This document shows positions 1-9,349 of a stretch of DNA of 64,000 nucleotides, one piece after another; within the stretch, counting starts at the first letter, position 1; each line of letters starts with the position of its first letter. The stretch covers positions 62,001 to 126,000 of the forward strand of contig PABI01000123.1 in assembly GCA_002699125.1 (NCBI GenBank), written 5' to 3'. The position numbers were made by a program, and so were the translations under genes. Source of the DNA: Anaerolineaceae bacterium (GTDB taxonomy: Bacteria > Chloroflexota > Anaerolineae > Promineifilales > Promineifilaceae). The notes under the pieces were generated by a model. That model saw only the letters and a program-made list of their open reading frames with translations. It was not told the origin of the DNA and did no database searches.

Positions 1-683
1 TAATTTTGTGTAATCCACACAATCCGGTTGGCCGCGTATGGACCCAGGAAGAACTGGAAAAAGTGGCTGAAATTTGTGTCCAACACGACGTTTTTGTCAT
101 CTCCGATGAAATTCATGGCGATTTCGCTTTCCCGCCCCATCGCTATGTCCCCTATCTCACCATTTCTGAAACGGCCGCTCAAAACGCAGCCACCTGTATT
201 TCACCTGCCAAAACGTTTAATATTTCCGGCATGGTTGATGCGTTTGCCGTCATCCCCAATCAAGAAAGTCGGCAGCAGCTTCACAGCTTTGCCCACCGTT
301 ACCAAATCAACAAGGTGAACGTTTTTACCTCCGCTGCCGTCGAAGCCGCCTTCAGGGAAGGCGCAACCTGGCTGGATGCGCTATTAACATATCTTCAGGG
401 CAACATCGCGCTAATCCGACAGTTCCTGCAGGAAAATAAGATAAACGTTTCCCTGATTGAACCAGAAGGAACATTCCTGGCTTGGCTCGATTTTCGCGGA
501 CTGAAATTAGACGCAAAAGAATTGGAAAAACGCCTCGGGCAAGACGCGCAAGTCGCACTGAGTCCGGGCTACTGGTACGGGCGAGAAGGCGCGGGCTTTG
601 CCCGGATGACGATTGGCTGTCCTAGAAAAATTGTGCAGCGAGCACTCGACAATATTTGCAGTTCTTTTCAAAAACAATCGTGA
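1..683 (+). CDS. PLP-dependent aminotransferase, MalY/PatB (cystathionine beta-lyase-like) family, 5' truncated by window edge
   Basis: ILCNPHNPVGRVW motif followed by VISDEIHGDF and SPAKTFNISGM (Schiff-base Lys context); reading frame is open to the window edge. Confidence 0.85.
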   Translation, partial: ILCNPHNPVGRVWTQEELEKVAEICVQHDVFVISDEIHGDFAFPPHRYVPYLTISETAAQNAATCISPAKTFNISGMVDAFAVIPNQESRQQLHSFAHRYQINKVNVFTSAAVEAAFREGATWLDALLTYLQGNIALIRQFLQENKINVSLIEPEGTFLAWLDFRGLKLDAKELEKRLGQDAQVALSPGYWYGREGAGFARMTIGCPRKIVQRALDNICSSFQKQS

Positions 684-688
684 TTTAA

Positions 689-1474
689 ATGAAACAGTTA
701 GATGAAGTTGCGCAGGCGAACCAAACTATGTGGGAAGCCGAAGTACAAAAAGGCGGAGGCTATACGCAGCCCTGGCTTGATTTGGACGTCGCGGACTTGC
801 AGCAGCTGGCGGCTGGTGAGTTAGACCCCTTCCCCAAACCGTTGTATGAACTATTTCCCTATCACCTGCTGCAAGATGTGGCGGGGAAGGATGTGCTTTG
901 TTTGGCGGCGGGCGGTGGGCAGCAAACGGCCGTATTCGGCCTGCTAGGTGCCAATGTTACTGTTGTCGATTTAACCCAAGGCCAGCTAGACGGCGACGAA
1001 AAAGCGGCCGCCCACTACAGCTACCCCATCACCACCATCCAGGCCGACATGCGCGATCTGTCTGCACTGTCTGCTGACGCTTTCGACCTGGTGTTTCAGG
1101 CCGATTCCCTGGCCTACGTGCCCGATTTGCGGCCGGTGTATGGCGAAGTGGCCCGCGTGCTGCGCCCTGGCGGTTTATACCGGGTAAAGCACAACCAGCC
1201 TGCGGTGCACCGTACGGAGTGGAACGGCCGTCATTACATCGTCAACGCCCCCTACGCTGAAACCATCCAACATCGCGAGGACGGCGGCATTGAGTTCCGC
1301 CACCGCATGGACGACATCTTTAACGGCCTGCTGGACGCCGGATTCACCATCCAGCGCGTGCACGAGGCGCCCCATTACCGCCAATCCTACGCCGATGCCG
1401 AGCCAGGCAGTTGGGGCCACGAAACGCGCTACGTCGCCGGCGGCTTTGCCATCATTGCCCGATTGACTCCCTGA
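689..1474 (+). CDS. Class I SAM-dependent methyltransferase
   Basis: VLCLAAGGGQQTAVFGLLGANVTVVDLT motif I; FDLVFQADSLAYVPDLRPVYGEVARVLRPGG post-motif region. Confidence 0.85.
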   Translation: MKQLDEVAQANQTMWEAEVQKGGGYTQPWLDLDVADLQQLAAGELDPFPKPLYELFPYHLLQDVAGKDVLCLAAGGGQQTAVFGLLGANVTVVDLTQGQLDGDEKAAAHYSYPITTIQADMRDLSALSADAFDLVFQADSLAYVPDLRPVYGEVARVLRPGGLYRVKHNQPAVHRTEWNGRHYIVNAPYAETIQHREDGGIEFRHRMDDIFNGLLDAGFTIQRVHEAPHYRQSYADAEPGSWGHETRYVAGGFAIIARLTP

Positions 1475-1475
1475 T

Positions 1476-1565
1476 TGTCATGCCCGCGCAGTGCCTGCCC
1501 CCGCGAAGGCGTGGGGCGGGCATCCACCATTTGAAGTATGGATTCCCGCTTTCGCGAGAATGACA
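1476..1565. repeat. Dispersed inverted-repeat intergenic element (TGTCAT...ATGACA; SRESGNP-type in spurious translation)
   Basis: Starts TGTCATGCCCGCG, ends ATTCCCGCTTTCGCGAGAATGACA; a related copy lies at 25098-25166. Confidence 0.6.
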
Positions 1566-1615
1566 AGCGGAGGTTACGGGTATCTGTTTGCAGTTAGTTG
1601 GTGATGCGTGTGAGA

Positions 1616-4600
1616 TTATTGCTCGCTGTTTGCCGTGCTGCTTTCTTTTTCTTTGGCGACGGATTTGTAGCCGTTTTGCGTGGGGAGTGAGATGGAGAAG
1701 GTGCAGCCTTCGCCCTGCTGGCTGTAACACCAGGCGCGCCCACCGTGCCGCTCAGCAATGGAGCGCACAATAGCCAGCCCCAGGCCGGACCCTTTTACCT
1801 TTTCTGTGCCGCGCTGCTTCACCCGGTAAAACTTCTCAAACAGGCGCATCTGATCTTGCTTGGGGATACCAGGCCCGCTGTCTTGTACGCTGAGGACCAG
1901 TTCGCCATTTTTTTGCTCGGCGCGCAGCCACATGGGGCCGCTGTTGGGCGCATATTTAATAGCGTTACCCACTAGATTGGTGAGCGCCTGCCGAATCAGG
2001 GAACCATCCCCCTGAACCGGCGAAATGTTGTCGGAAACATCTACCTGGAGCTTAATGCCTGCCAGATGGGCGTGCTGCCAATACTCTTCGGCAATGCCTT
2101 CCAGCAGCGGCTTCACCTCAATGCGCTCCTGAGCCAAATCAACCCCAGCCTCAATGCGGCCTAAATCGAGCAAATCGTCCACCAGTTGGGACATTTGATC
2201 AATCCCCACCAGGATTTTCTCCAAATATTCGTGCTGCTTGGGGCTGAGCTCATCTACCATGGGCACCATGGTGGCGTAGCCGCGCATGTAGGTGAGCGGG
2301 CTGCGCAAATCATGCGACACGGTGGCGACAAAGTCGGACTTCATCTCGTCGATTTCTTTGAGATGGGTGATGTCGCGCAAGACGGCCACCCGGCCAAACA
2401 CCTGCCCTTCATTGCTGATGATGGTCGAAGCGCTGGCGTAGTAAGTTTGGCCATTGGGCAAGGGCAGCTCTAAATTACGGGTGTGTTCGTCCTGGCCGGT
2501 AAGCGCTTTAACCAATTTAGCCGGTTCAATCACTTTGGCCACCGGTCGCCCCACCACTTTGCTGGCGTTCAGGTTAAATATGCGCTCGGCGGCGCGGTTG
2601 ATGAGCAAAATGCGTTCGGTCTGATCGGTGACAATGACGGCGTCTGTGGTGCTGGCCAGCACGGCCGCTAAGCGGCGACGTCCCCCTTCAGCAATGGCAT
2701 ACAAGCGGGCATTTTCAACGAGAACGGCCGTCTGGCTGGCCAACGTTACCAACAAATTGCGCTCAGAAATATCGTAGCTGTGTGCCTGCCGGTAACCCAA
2801 CCACAAAATCCCCTGGAAGCGATCGTGCGAATAAAGGGGAATGGCCACCAGGGCCGGGACCGGTGGTTCGGCGTCACGGTCCAGCTCCAAGGCGGCACGA
2901 ATCTGGTTCGGCGTGGCCAGCATCAGTTCCTGCATGTGGCGCAGGCGGGTCATGATGGGCCGATCCAGTTCCTTCATTGCCGGGGCGGCGGGACCTTCGC
3001 CAAAGGAAAGCGGTGCCCCACCACTGGGATTGAGCACCACGGCACGGGCCCCGGCGGCACCCGTACCGCGCAGCGCACCACGCAAAACTGCCGGAATCCC
3101 CTGCGTCAGGTCAATGCTGGTGGAGACATCATGGCTGGTGCCCAGCAGCAGCGACAGATCGTTGAGCTGCTTGCGGGTGGCCCGCTGCATCTGGATAAAC
3201 GCCTGGTTAAGTTCACCAATTTCATCTTCGCGCTGCTCCAATTCGGTGGCCGACCAGCTGCCGCCAGCGGCCATCGTCTTGCTGGCCGCTACAATCTTGT
3301 TGATCGGTTGGGTGATATCACGCCCCAGCAGGGTGACGTTGGTGTAAAACAGAACCGTGCCCAAAATCAGCACGAGCAAAAGCGGCCAACCGATGCGCAG
3401 CGCCTGTCCCAACACAATTTCGTAGGGAACGGCCGTTACCACCGTCCAGCCAGGCTCTGCGGCCGTTTGCGTATAAATCAGGTCGCGCGTGCTGCTGCCT
3501 TGCAGCCAGCCCCGGTATGCCGCGCCCGATTCCACGTCAGCCAGACCCAGGAACCAGAGGGAGCGCAATCTATCTTCCTCGCCGGGCCAGTCGGCGCGCA
3601 AATACATGTTTTGCGGATGGGCAATAATTTGCCCTTGTTCATTAACCAGAAAGCCGGTGCCGCCGCCAACGGTGCCTTGCAGCCCCACCAGCAAATCATC
3701 CAGGCTAAAATTGGCCAGCCGCCCGATGAGGACAACGCCGGTTTCTGCATCATTAGCCACGGGCACAACCAGACTGAGCACCTGTTCTGCCGTGGGCATA
3801 TTGGCCAGGGCCACGCTTTTGGGGTTCGGGGTAAAGGCATCGGCCACGGCTGCGGCTTCGTCGGGGGAAAGTTCAGGGTTCGTGTTGCTATTGGGGTAAA
3901 CGGCCGTTACTTCCCCTACCTCATTCACCAGCAGCAAATGTTGGTAGGTAGGATTGCGCTGGTAAAGGTTGGCTAACGCTTCGCTGGCAACGGCCGTATC
4001 AGCACTTAACAGCGCCGTCTGATCATCTTCAAACAAAGTGAGCTGGGTTTCTAACTGATTGACAAATTCGGGGATTTCTTCGGAAACAACGGTGGCATTG
4101 TAAGCCATCTGGTTGACCACCAGCCGAGTAGAAACAGAAATAGCCAGGTTGTACACAATGGTGATCGAGAGCAAAATGAGCAGGGCGGCAAACGTAAAAT
4201 AGTTGAGCTGGAGCCGTTTTTGCAGGCTGCGCCGGGTGGGTGGGGGAATGAGGGATTGAGACGGCCGTAAGTCAGGCATATTGCGCAGCACCACAGTAAC
4301 CACGACGCCCGCCACTACACCTTCTAGCAGACGCGGCCAAAAGTTGGCCGTAGCCACCACCAGCGCCTGGTCCAGTGCCGACAGCCCAGCCACGCTGGCC
4401 GCAGCAAAGCCACCAAATCCGCTGAAAATGGTAAGCAGCAAGCCGCTCAACAAGCCGGCTACCCAGGGCTGTCGCAGCCAATGGTAAACCGGACCGATAT
4501 AATTTTGTTGTAGAAGAAAGGCGATGGAAACGGCCGTAAATGCGCCCCAGAAAATATCAAACAGCTGGTGCGTTTGGCCCAACGTTGTGCCCAATCCGGT

Positions 4601-4942
4601 AAACACGCCAACAAGCACAGCCCCGGGTGGCCCCAACACCACGCCGGCCAACAGCAGCGGAATGGCACCAAGCAGCATGGCCGCACTGTTCGGCAGTTCC
4701 GCCACAGGAGGCGATGTAAATGGGAAGCGAAGGGGGAGTAGTTGGCTGGTGATTAGGCCAGCCAGCGAAAGGGCACCCGTCCAAAGCCATTGTTTCTGGG
4801 AAAAACGTTGGTAATTTGAACGAAAATAATAGGCTAGGTAAATAAAAAGGGCCGCACAGAAAAGTAAAAGCAGGTAGCCCACCGCACGGCTCGGCAGGTT
4901 AAGCGAAACTTCCCTACTTACACCCCACAGACTTACTGGCAT
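1616..4942 (-). CDS. Large membrane sensor histidine kinase (multi-TM N-terminus, Cache-like sensor, HAMP, GAF, PAS, HisKA, HATPase)
   Basis: FVATVSHDLRSPLTYMRGYATM H-box; NLVGNAIKYAPN, DSGPGIP, GSGLGLAIVRSI ATPase motifs; PAS segment ASTTDAVIVTDQTERILLINRAAERIF. Confidence 0.9.
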   Translation of the reverse strand: MPVSLWGVSREVSLNLPSRAVGYLLLLFCAALFIYLAYYFRSNYQRFSQKQWLWTGALSLAGLITSQLLPLRFPFTSPPVAELPNSAAMLLGAIPLLLAGVVLGPPGAVLVGVFTGLGTTLGQTHQLFDIFWGAFTAVSIAFLLQQNYIGPVYHWLRQPWVAGLLSGLLLTIFSGFGGFAAASVAGLSALDQALVVATANFWPRLLEGVVAGVVVTVVLRNMPDLRPSQSLIPPPTRRSLQKRLQLNYFTFAALLILLSITIVYNLAISVSTRLVVNQMAYNATVVSEEIPEFVNQLETQLTLFEDDQTALLSADTAVASEALANLYQRNPTYQHLLLVNEVGEVTAVYPNSNTNPELSPDEAAAVADAFTPNPKSVALANMPTAEQVLSLVVPVANDAETGVVLIGRLANFSLDDLLVGLQGTVGGGTGFLVNEQGQIIAHPQNMYLRADWPGEEDRLRSLWFLGLADVESGAAYRGWLQGSSTRDLIYTQTAAEPGWTVVTAVPYEIVLGQALRIGWPLLLVLILGTVLFYTNVTLLGRDITQPINKIVAASKTMAAGGSWSATELEQREDEIGELNQAFIQMQRATRKQLNDLSLLLGTSHDVSTSIDLTQGIPAVLRGALRGTGAAGARAVVLNPSGGAPLSFGEGPAAPAMKELDRPIMTRLRHMQELMLATPNQIRAALELDRDAEPPVPALVAIPLYSHDRFQGILWLGYRQAHSYDISERNLLVTLASQTAVLVENARLYAIAEGGRRRLAAVLASTTDAVIVTDQTERILLINRAAERIFNLNASKVVGRPVAKVIEPAKLVKALTGQDEHTRNLELPLPNGQTYYASASTIISNEGQVFGRVAVLRDITHLKEIDEMKSDFVATVSHDLRSPLTYMRGYATMVPMVDELSPKQHEYLEKILVGIDQMSQLVDDLLDLGRIEAGVDLAQERIEVKPLLEGIAEEYWQHAHLAGIKLQVDVSDNISPVQGDGSLIRQALTNLVGNAIKYAPNSGPMWLRAEQKNGELVLSVQDSGPGIPKQDQMRLFEKFYRVKQRGTEKVKGSGLGLAIVRSIAERHGGRAWCYSQQGEGCTFSISLPTQNGYKSVAKEKESSTANSEQ

Positions 4943-5324
4943 ACGGTTGTTCTCTTCACGCTGAGGTGACTACTTGCCTCTCTCAATGCTAACCGCAGTT
5001 TGGCGCAAACATGATTTGTAATCAATGATCCTCTGCCAAATTGCTTAGCGCACAGTCTGCCCGGTACAATTTAGTCGCAATGGAATTGGGCATAACCATA
5101 CAAGTAAACAGTTTACAAGAGTTACTTTACAATAACGATACAACATCGGGATTATAACATGCGCTCATAGCCATAGCAATCAACATCTAGCAAAAGAGAC
5201 AAACCGAAAGTCATGGGTAAGCTGAACGCTAAATGATGTGGCCGCAATTACGAACCAGTCGAATTGGGATATTTTCATGTCAAACTGTTTGTCATTTATA
5301 AAGTTGTAAACTATCATCCCCTAA

Positions 5325-5906
5325 ATGAATTCTCGTCGTCGCACTTATCTTATTTTGATTGGCGTTATCTTACTTACAGTTCCTTGCTATATTGCTGGCG
5401 TCTTTTTGCTGGTCATTGCCCCAGATGCGCCTGTGAGTGAGTTACCGCCTACCCTGCCGGTTGTGGTTTCGTCTACGCCATCGGCGACCAGTCCCGCCAC
5501 AGAAGTTTTGCCGCCCGGTACGTTAACGGCCGTTCCCACCCGCACCCAAGGGCCACCAACTGCTACCCTGCCACCCACCCCGGACCAATTCCAGACACCC
5601 ATTGTGCAACCCACGGCTACGGCTACAGAGCCAGCCACAGCCACGGCAACCGGCACCGCCACTGGAACTGCTACAGCTACCAGCACGGGAACGCCCACAG
5701 CCACGGCGACGCAAGGTAACACGCCAACACCTACCAACACCGCCACGGCGACGCCCACAGCCACAACGGCCGTTACCCCCACGCTCACCAACACGGCCAC
5801 CAGTACACCGACGGCAACAACGGCCGTTACGCCAACCGCTACTAACACCGCCACAACGGCCGCGCCAACCGAAACTGCGACTACCGAATCTGAACCAGAA
5901 CCATAA
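5325..5906 (+). CDS. Single-pass membrane protein with Thr/Pro-rich low-complexity stalk
   Basis: N-terminal TM LILIGVILLTVPCYIAGVFLLVIA followed by about 140 aa of TATAT/TPT repeats. Confidence 0.55.
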   Translation: MNSRRRTYLILIGVILLTVPCYIAGVFLLVIAPDAPVSELPPTLPVVVSSTPSATSPATEVLPPGTLTAVPTRTQGPPTATLPPTPDQFQTPIVQPTATATEPATATATGTATGTATATSTGTPTATATQGNTPTPTNTATATPTATTAVTPTLTNTATSTPTATTAVTPTATNTATTAAPTETATTESEPEP

Positions 5907-5941
5907 CCAATGCCAGGTTCCAGTAAACTTTGAGAGAACAT

Positions 5942-7033
5942 ATGGACACATTTAAACTCCTAAAAACCTTAACCGAAACCCCCGGTCCCTCCGGCAATGA
6001 ACAGGCCATTGCCAACGCTGTGGAAGAATGGTGGCAGCCGTACGCCAGCCGCTTTGTACGCGATCGCGTCGGTAACCTGATGGCCATCAAGGAAGGCAGC
6101 GGCGAGGCCCCCCGGCGCTCTATTTTGCTGGCGGCCCATATGGATGAAATTGCCCTGATGGTGCACCAGATTGTTTCCCACAACGACAACGGTTTTTTAC
6201 GTGTGACCAACGTGGGCGGCGTCGATATTCGCCATTTGTATGGACAGGTGGTGGTGGTTCATGGGAAAAACAAGAATTTTCCCGGCGTACTGGGCAGCCT
6301 GCCCAAAACGATGCTGCCCCATGAAAAGCAAAACAAGCCGTTTGGCTACGAAGATTTAGTGGTCGATGTGGGACAGCCCCTCTCTGAGGTAGAAAAGGAA
6401 ATTTCGGTGGGCGATTTTATTAGCTTTCGCCAACCGCTGCGCAAATTGCAAAACGGCCGTGTTGCCGGTAAAGCGCTCGACAATCGCGCCTCCATCGCTG
6501 CCGTCACCATTTGTTTGGAGTATTTGAGCCAGCGGACGCATAGTTGGGATGTGGTAGCTGTGGCCACCGTGCAGGAAGAGACACGCCTGCTGGGGGCCTT
6601 CACCAGCGCCCATTCACAGGAACCAGACGCCGCCATCGCCATTGATGTGACTTTTGGCAAAGGCTCCGGGGCCAGCGATACCGGCACCTTTGAACTGGAC
6701 AGTGGTCCAGCGCTCGATTTGGGACCTAATGTCCACACCGGCATGTACAAGGCGCTTAAGAAAACGGCCGAATCCCTGGAGATGTCTATCAGCACCGGCA
6801 CCCACAGCCGGGCCAGCGGCACCGACGCCTTTGGCGTACAGGTCGCCCGCAGCGGCATTCCTACCGGCCTCATCTCCATTCCCCTGCGCTACATGCACAC
6901 GATGGTAGAATCTCTCGCACTAAAAGATGTGGAGCGATGCGGCCGTTTGATGGGCGAGTTCATTGCCAATCTGGACGATGAATTTTTGGACAAACTGGCA
7001 GCGGGGATGATGGAGGAAGACAGTAAGCGGTGA
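5942..7033 (+). CDS. M42 family metallopeptidase (copy 1)
   Basis: LLAAHMDEIALMV, KALDNRASIAA, ATVQEETRLLGA M42 motifs; ATG at 5942. Confidence 0.88.
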   Translation: MDTFKLLKTLTETPGPSGNEQAIANAVEEWWQPYASRFVRDRVGNLMAIKEGSGEAPRRSILLAAHMDEIALMVHQIVSHNDNGFLRVTNVGGVDIRHLYGQVVVVHGKNKNFPGVLGSLPKTMLPHEKQNKPFGYEDLVVDVGQPLSEVEKEISVGDFISFRQPLRKLQNGRVAGKALDNRASIAAVTICLEYLSQRTHSWDVVAVATVQEETRLLGAFTSAHSQEPDAAIAIDVTFGKGSGASDTGTFELDSGPALDLGPNVHTGMYKALKKTAESLEMSISTGTHSRASGTDAFGVQVARSGIPTGLISIPLRYMHTMVESLALKDVERCGRLMGEFIANLDDEFLDKLAAGMMEEDSKR

Positions 7034-7109
7034 ACGGTAAGCAGTAATCGGTAAATAGTTCACCGCTCACCGACTACGGATAACCGATTACCGATCACGG
7101 ATAACCAAC

Positions 7110-8147
7110 ATGAACGAACTACTCAAAAACCTGACCGAAGCCGTCGGCGTGTCCGGCGAGGAAAAAGAGGTGCGGCTGCTCATTCGCGACCTCATCGCCG
7201 ACCATGTGGATGAATGGCACGTCGACGCAATGGGCAACCTGATTGCCCTGAAAAAAGGCACCGGCGCGCCTGATTTGCGCGTGATGGTTGATGCCCACAT
7301 GGATGAGGTGGGCCTCATTGTCACCGATTACGACAGCAACGGCACATTGAAATTTAGCGGCGTGGGCGGCTTTGATGACCGTGCCCTGCTGGGCAAAGTG
7401 GTGCAGGTTGGCCCCAAAAAGATTACTGGCGTTATTGGTGCGCGACCTGTTCATCTGCTTAACGCCACCCAGCGCAACACCATCACCAAGATGGATGCCA
7501 TGCGCATCGACATCGGCGCGAAGAATAAGGACGCCGCCAGCAGTAAGGTCGATATCGGTGACCGCGCCGCCTTTGTCACCGAGTACGAGGAGTTGGGGCC
7601 AACGGCCGTTGGCAAAGCATTCGACAATCGGGCAGGCTGTGCCGCGCTGATTGAGCTGTTGCGGGAACGGCCGTATCCCTTCGACCTCATCGCCACCTTC
7701 ACCGTGCAGGAAGAAGTAGGACTGCGCGGGGCCACCACCGCCGCCTACGGCGTCAAGCCAGACGTGGCCCTCATTTTGGAATGCACCCCGGCTTATGACC
7801 TGCCCAACAAAAAAGACGAAAGTCCCAACGTGGCGCTGGGTAAAGGGCCATCCATCTACGTGATGGACAGCGGCACGCTGCAAGACCCGCGCCTGGTGAG
7901 CCTCATCACCCAAACGGCGGCCAACTACAACATTCCTTTCCAGATTCGCCGGCCGGGCGGCGGCGGGACCAACACATCGGTTATCCAGCGCGTGCATGGC
8001 GCTATTCCAGCCGCCACCATCGCTGTACCAGGCCGTTATGCCCACACGCCGGCCATGATGATCAACCTGGATGATTATGCGAATGTGGTGAAACTGGCCA
8101 AGGCAACGTTGTTGAACCTGACAGTGGATATTGTGAAACGTAATTGA
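7110..8147 (+). CDS. M42 family metallopeptidase (copy 2)
   Basis: MVDAHMDEVGLIV, KAFDNRAGCAALIELL, FTVQEEVGLRGA. Confidence 0.9.
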   Translation: MNELLKNLTEAVGVSGEEKEVRLLIRDLIADHVDEWHVDAMGNLIALKKGTGAPDLRVMVDAHMDEVGLIVTDYDSNGTLKFSGVGGFDDRALLGKVVQVGPKKITGVIGARPVHLLNATQRNTITKMDAMRIDIGAKNKDAASSKVDIGDRAAFVTEYEELGPTAVGKAFDNRAGCAALIELLRERPYPFDLIATFTVQEEVGLRGATTAAYGVKPDVALILECTPAYDLPNKKDESPNVALGKGPSIYVMDSGTLQDPRLVSLITQTAANYNIPFQIRRPGGGGTNTSVIQRVHGAIPAATIAVPGRYAHTPAMMINLDDYANVVKLAKATLLNLTVDIVKRN

Positions 8148-8155
8148 GGTGTTGG

Positions 8156-8187
8156 GTAATTACGTAATTTCTCAATTACCTAATTAC
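8156..8187. other. Intergenic hairpin between M42 copies 2 and 3
   Basis: GTAATTACGTAATT-TCTC-AATTACCTAATTAC; 14-nt arms with one mismatch. Confidence 0.6.
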
Positions 8188-8221
8188 GACCAAAGCACTC
8201 ATCCCATTTTTCGAGGACAAG

Positions 8222-9217
8222 ATGAACGATTTAATCAAAAAACTGGTAGAAGCTTACGGCCCGTCGGGCTTTGAAGACCAAATGCGAGCGCTGATTCGGC
8301 CTGAGATTGAAAAGTATGCCGATGAAATTTCGGTGGATGCCATGGGCAATCTCATTGCCCGCAAGCAGGGCAAGGGCAAAAATGGCCTCAAAGTGATGAT
8401 TGCTGCCCACATGGACGAAATCGGCCTGATGATTTCCCACATCACCGAAGATGGTTTTTGCCGCTTCACCAACATCGGCGGCATTTATCCGCACACGCTG
8501 TTGGGCAGTCGGGTCCAGTTTGCCGACGGCCGTATCGGCATCATTTACAGCGACCGCATCAAAGACCGCAGCAAGGTACACGGTCTGGATAAACATTACA
8601 TTGATGTGGGGGCCAGCAGCAAGGAAAATTGTCCGGTGCAGGTGGGAGATGCGGTGGGATTTGTACGGCCGTTCCTGGCCCAGGGCAAACGTCTCAGCGC
8701 CAAAAGCATGGATGACCGCATTGGCTGCGTAGTGGCGATTGAAGCGCTCAAGCGGCTCAAGAAAACGCCCCACGACGTCTACTTTGTCTTCAGCGTGCAG
8801 GAAGAAGTGGGCACGCGCGGTGCCCAGGCGGCGGCCAACATGATAGATCCCGACGTGGGCATCGCCCTGGACGTGACCCTGGCCGGCGACACGCCCGAAC
8901 CCACCCCAATCGCCGTCGAATTGGGCAAAGGCACGGCCATCAAAGTAAAAGACACTGGCATGATCGCCCATGCGGGCCTGGTACGCTTGATGAAGCAGCG
9001 CGCCGAAGAGGCCAAGATTCCCTACCAGCTAGAAGTGCTTACCGGGGGCTCCACCGATGCCCGCTCCATTCAGATTGCCAACGGCGGTTCGGCGGCGGGC
9101 TGCATCTCCATCCCCTGCCGCTACGTGCACTCCCAAAGCGAAACCGTCGACGCCGACGACGTGGAAAACTCCATCAAGCTCCTCGTCGAAATTCTCTCCA
9201 AACCCATTGAGCTTTAA
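8222..9217 (+). CDS. M42 family metallopeptidase (copy 3)
   Basis: MIAAHMDEIGLMISHI, KSMDDRIGCVVAIEAL, FSVQEEVGTRGAQAAA. Confidence 0.9.
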   Translation: MNDLIKKLVEAYGPSGFEDQMRALIRPEIEKYADEISVDAMGNLIARKQGKGKNGLKVMIAAHMDEIGLMISHITEDGFCRFTNIGGIYPHTLLGSRVQFADGRIGIIYSDRIKDRSKVHGLDKHYIDVGASSKENCPVQVGDAVGFVRPFLAQGKRLSAKSMDDRIGCVVAIEALKRLKKTPHDVYFVFSVQEEVGTRGAQAAANMIDPDVGIALDVTLAGDTPEPTPIAVELGKGTAIKVKDTGMIAHAGLVRLMKQRAEEAKIPYQLEVLTGGSTDARSIQIANGGSAAGCISIPCRYVHSQSETVDADDVENSIKLLVEILSKPIEL

Positions 9218-9235
9218 GATTTTTACGCACCGAAG

Positions 9236-9278
9236 AATCCAATCTTAGGAAGTCCTTAAAACTCCCTAAGATTGGATT
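9236..9278 (+). terminator. Rho-independent-type terminator after the M42 cluster
   Basis: AATCCAATCTTAGG / CCTAAGATTGGATT perfect 14-bp arms followed by TTTTC. Confidence 0.75.
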
Positions 9279-9349
9279 TTCAATATCTCTCAACAGCCAT
9301 CATTTGACATTCTAGCTTACCCATTTTTCCGTTATCGGAGATTTCCAAC

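Noticed and set aside
2780-3976. 398-aa plus-strand ORF
   Set aside because: Antisense shadow of the histidine kinase; no recognisable domain
5601-5955. Overlapping Arg/Pro/Gln-rich ORFs on both strands at the Thr/Pro stalk
   Set aside because: Frame-shifted readings of a low-complexity coding repeat; no independent support
7119-8045. 308-aa minus-strand ORF
   Set aside because: Antisense to M42 copy 2
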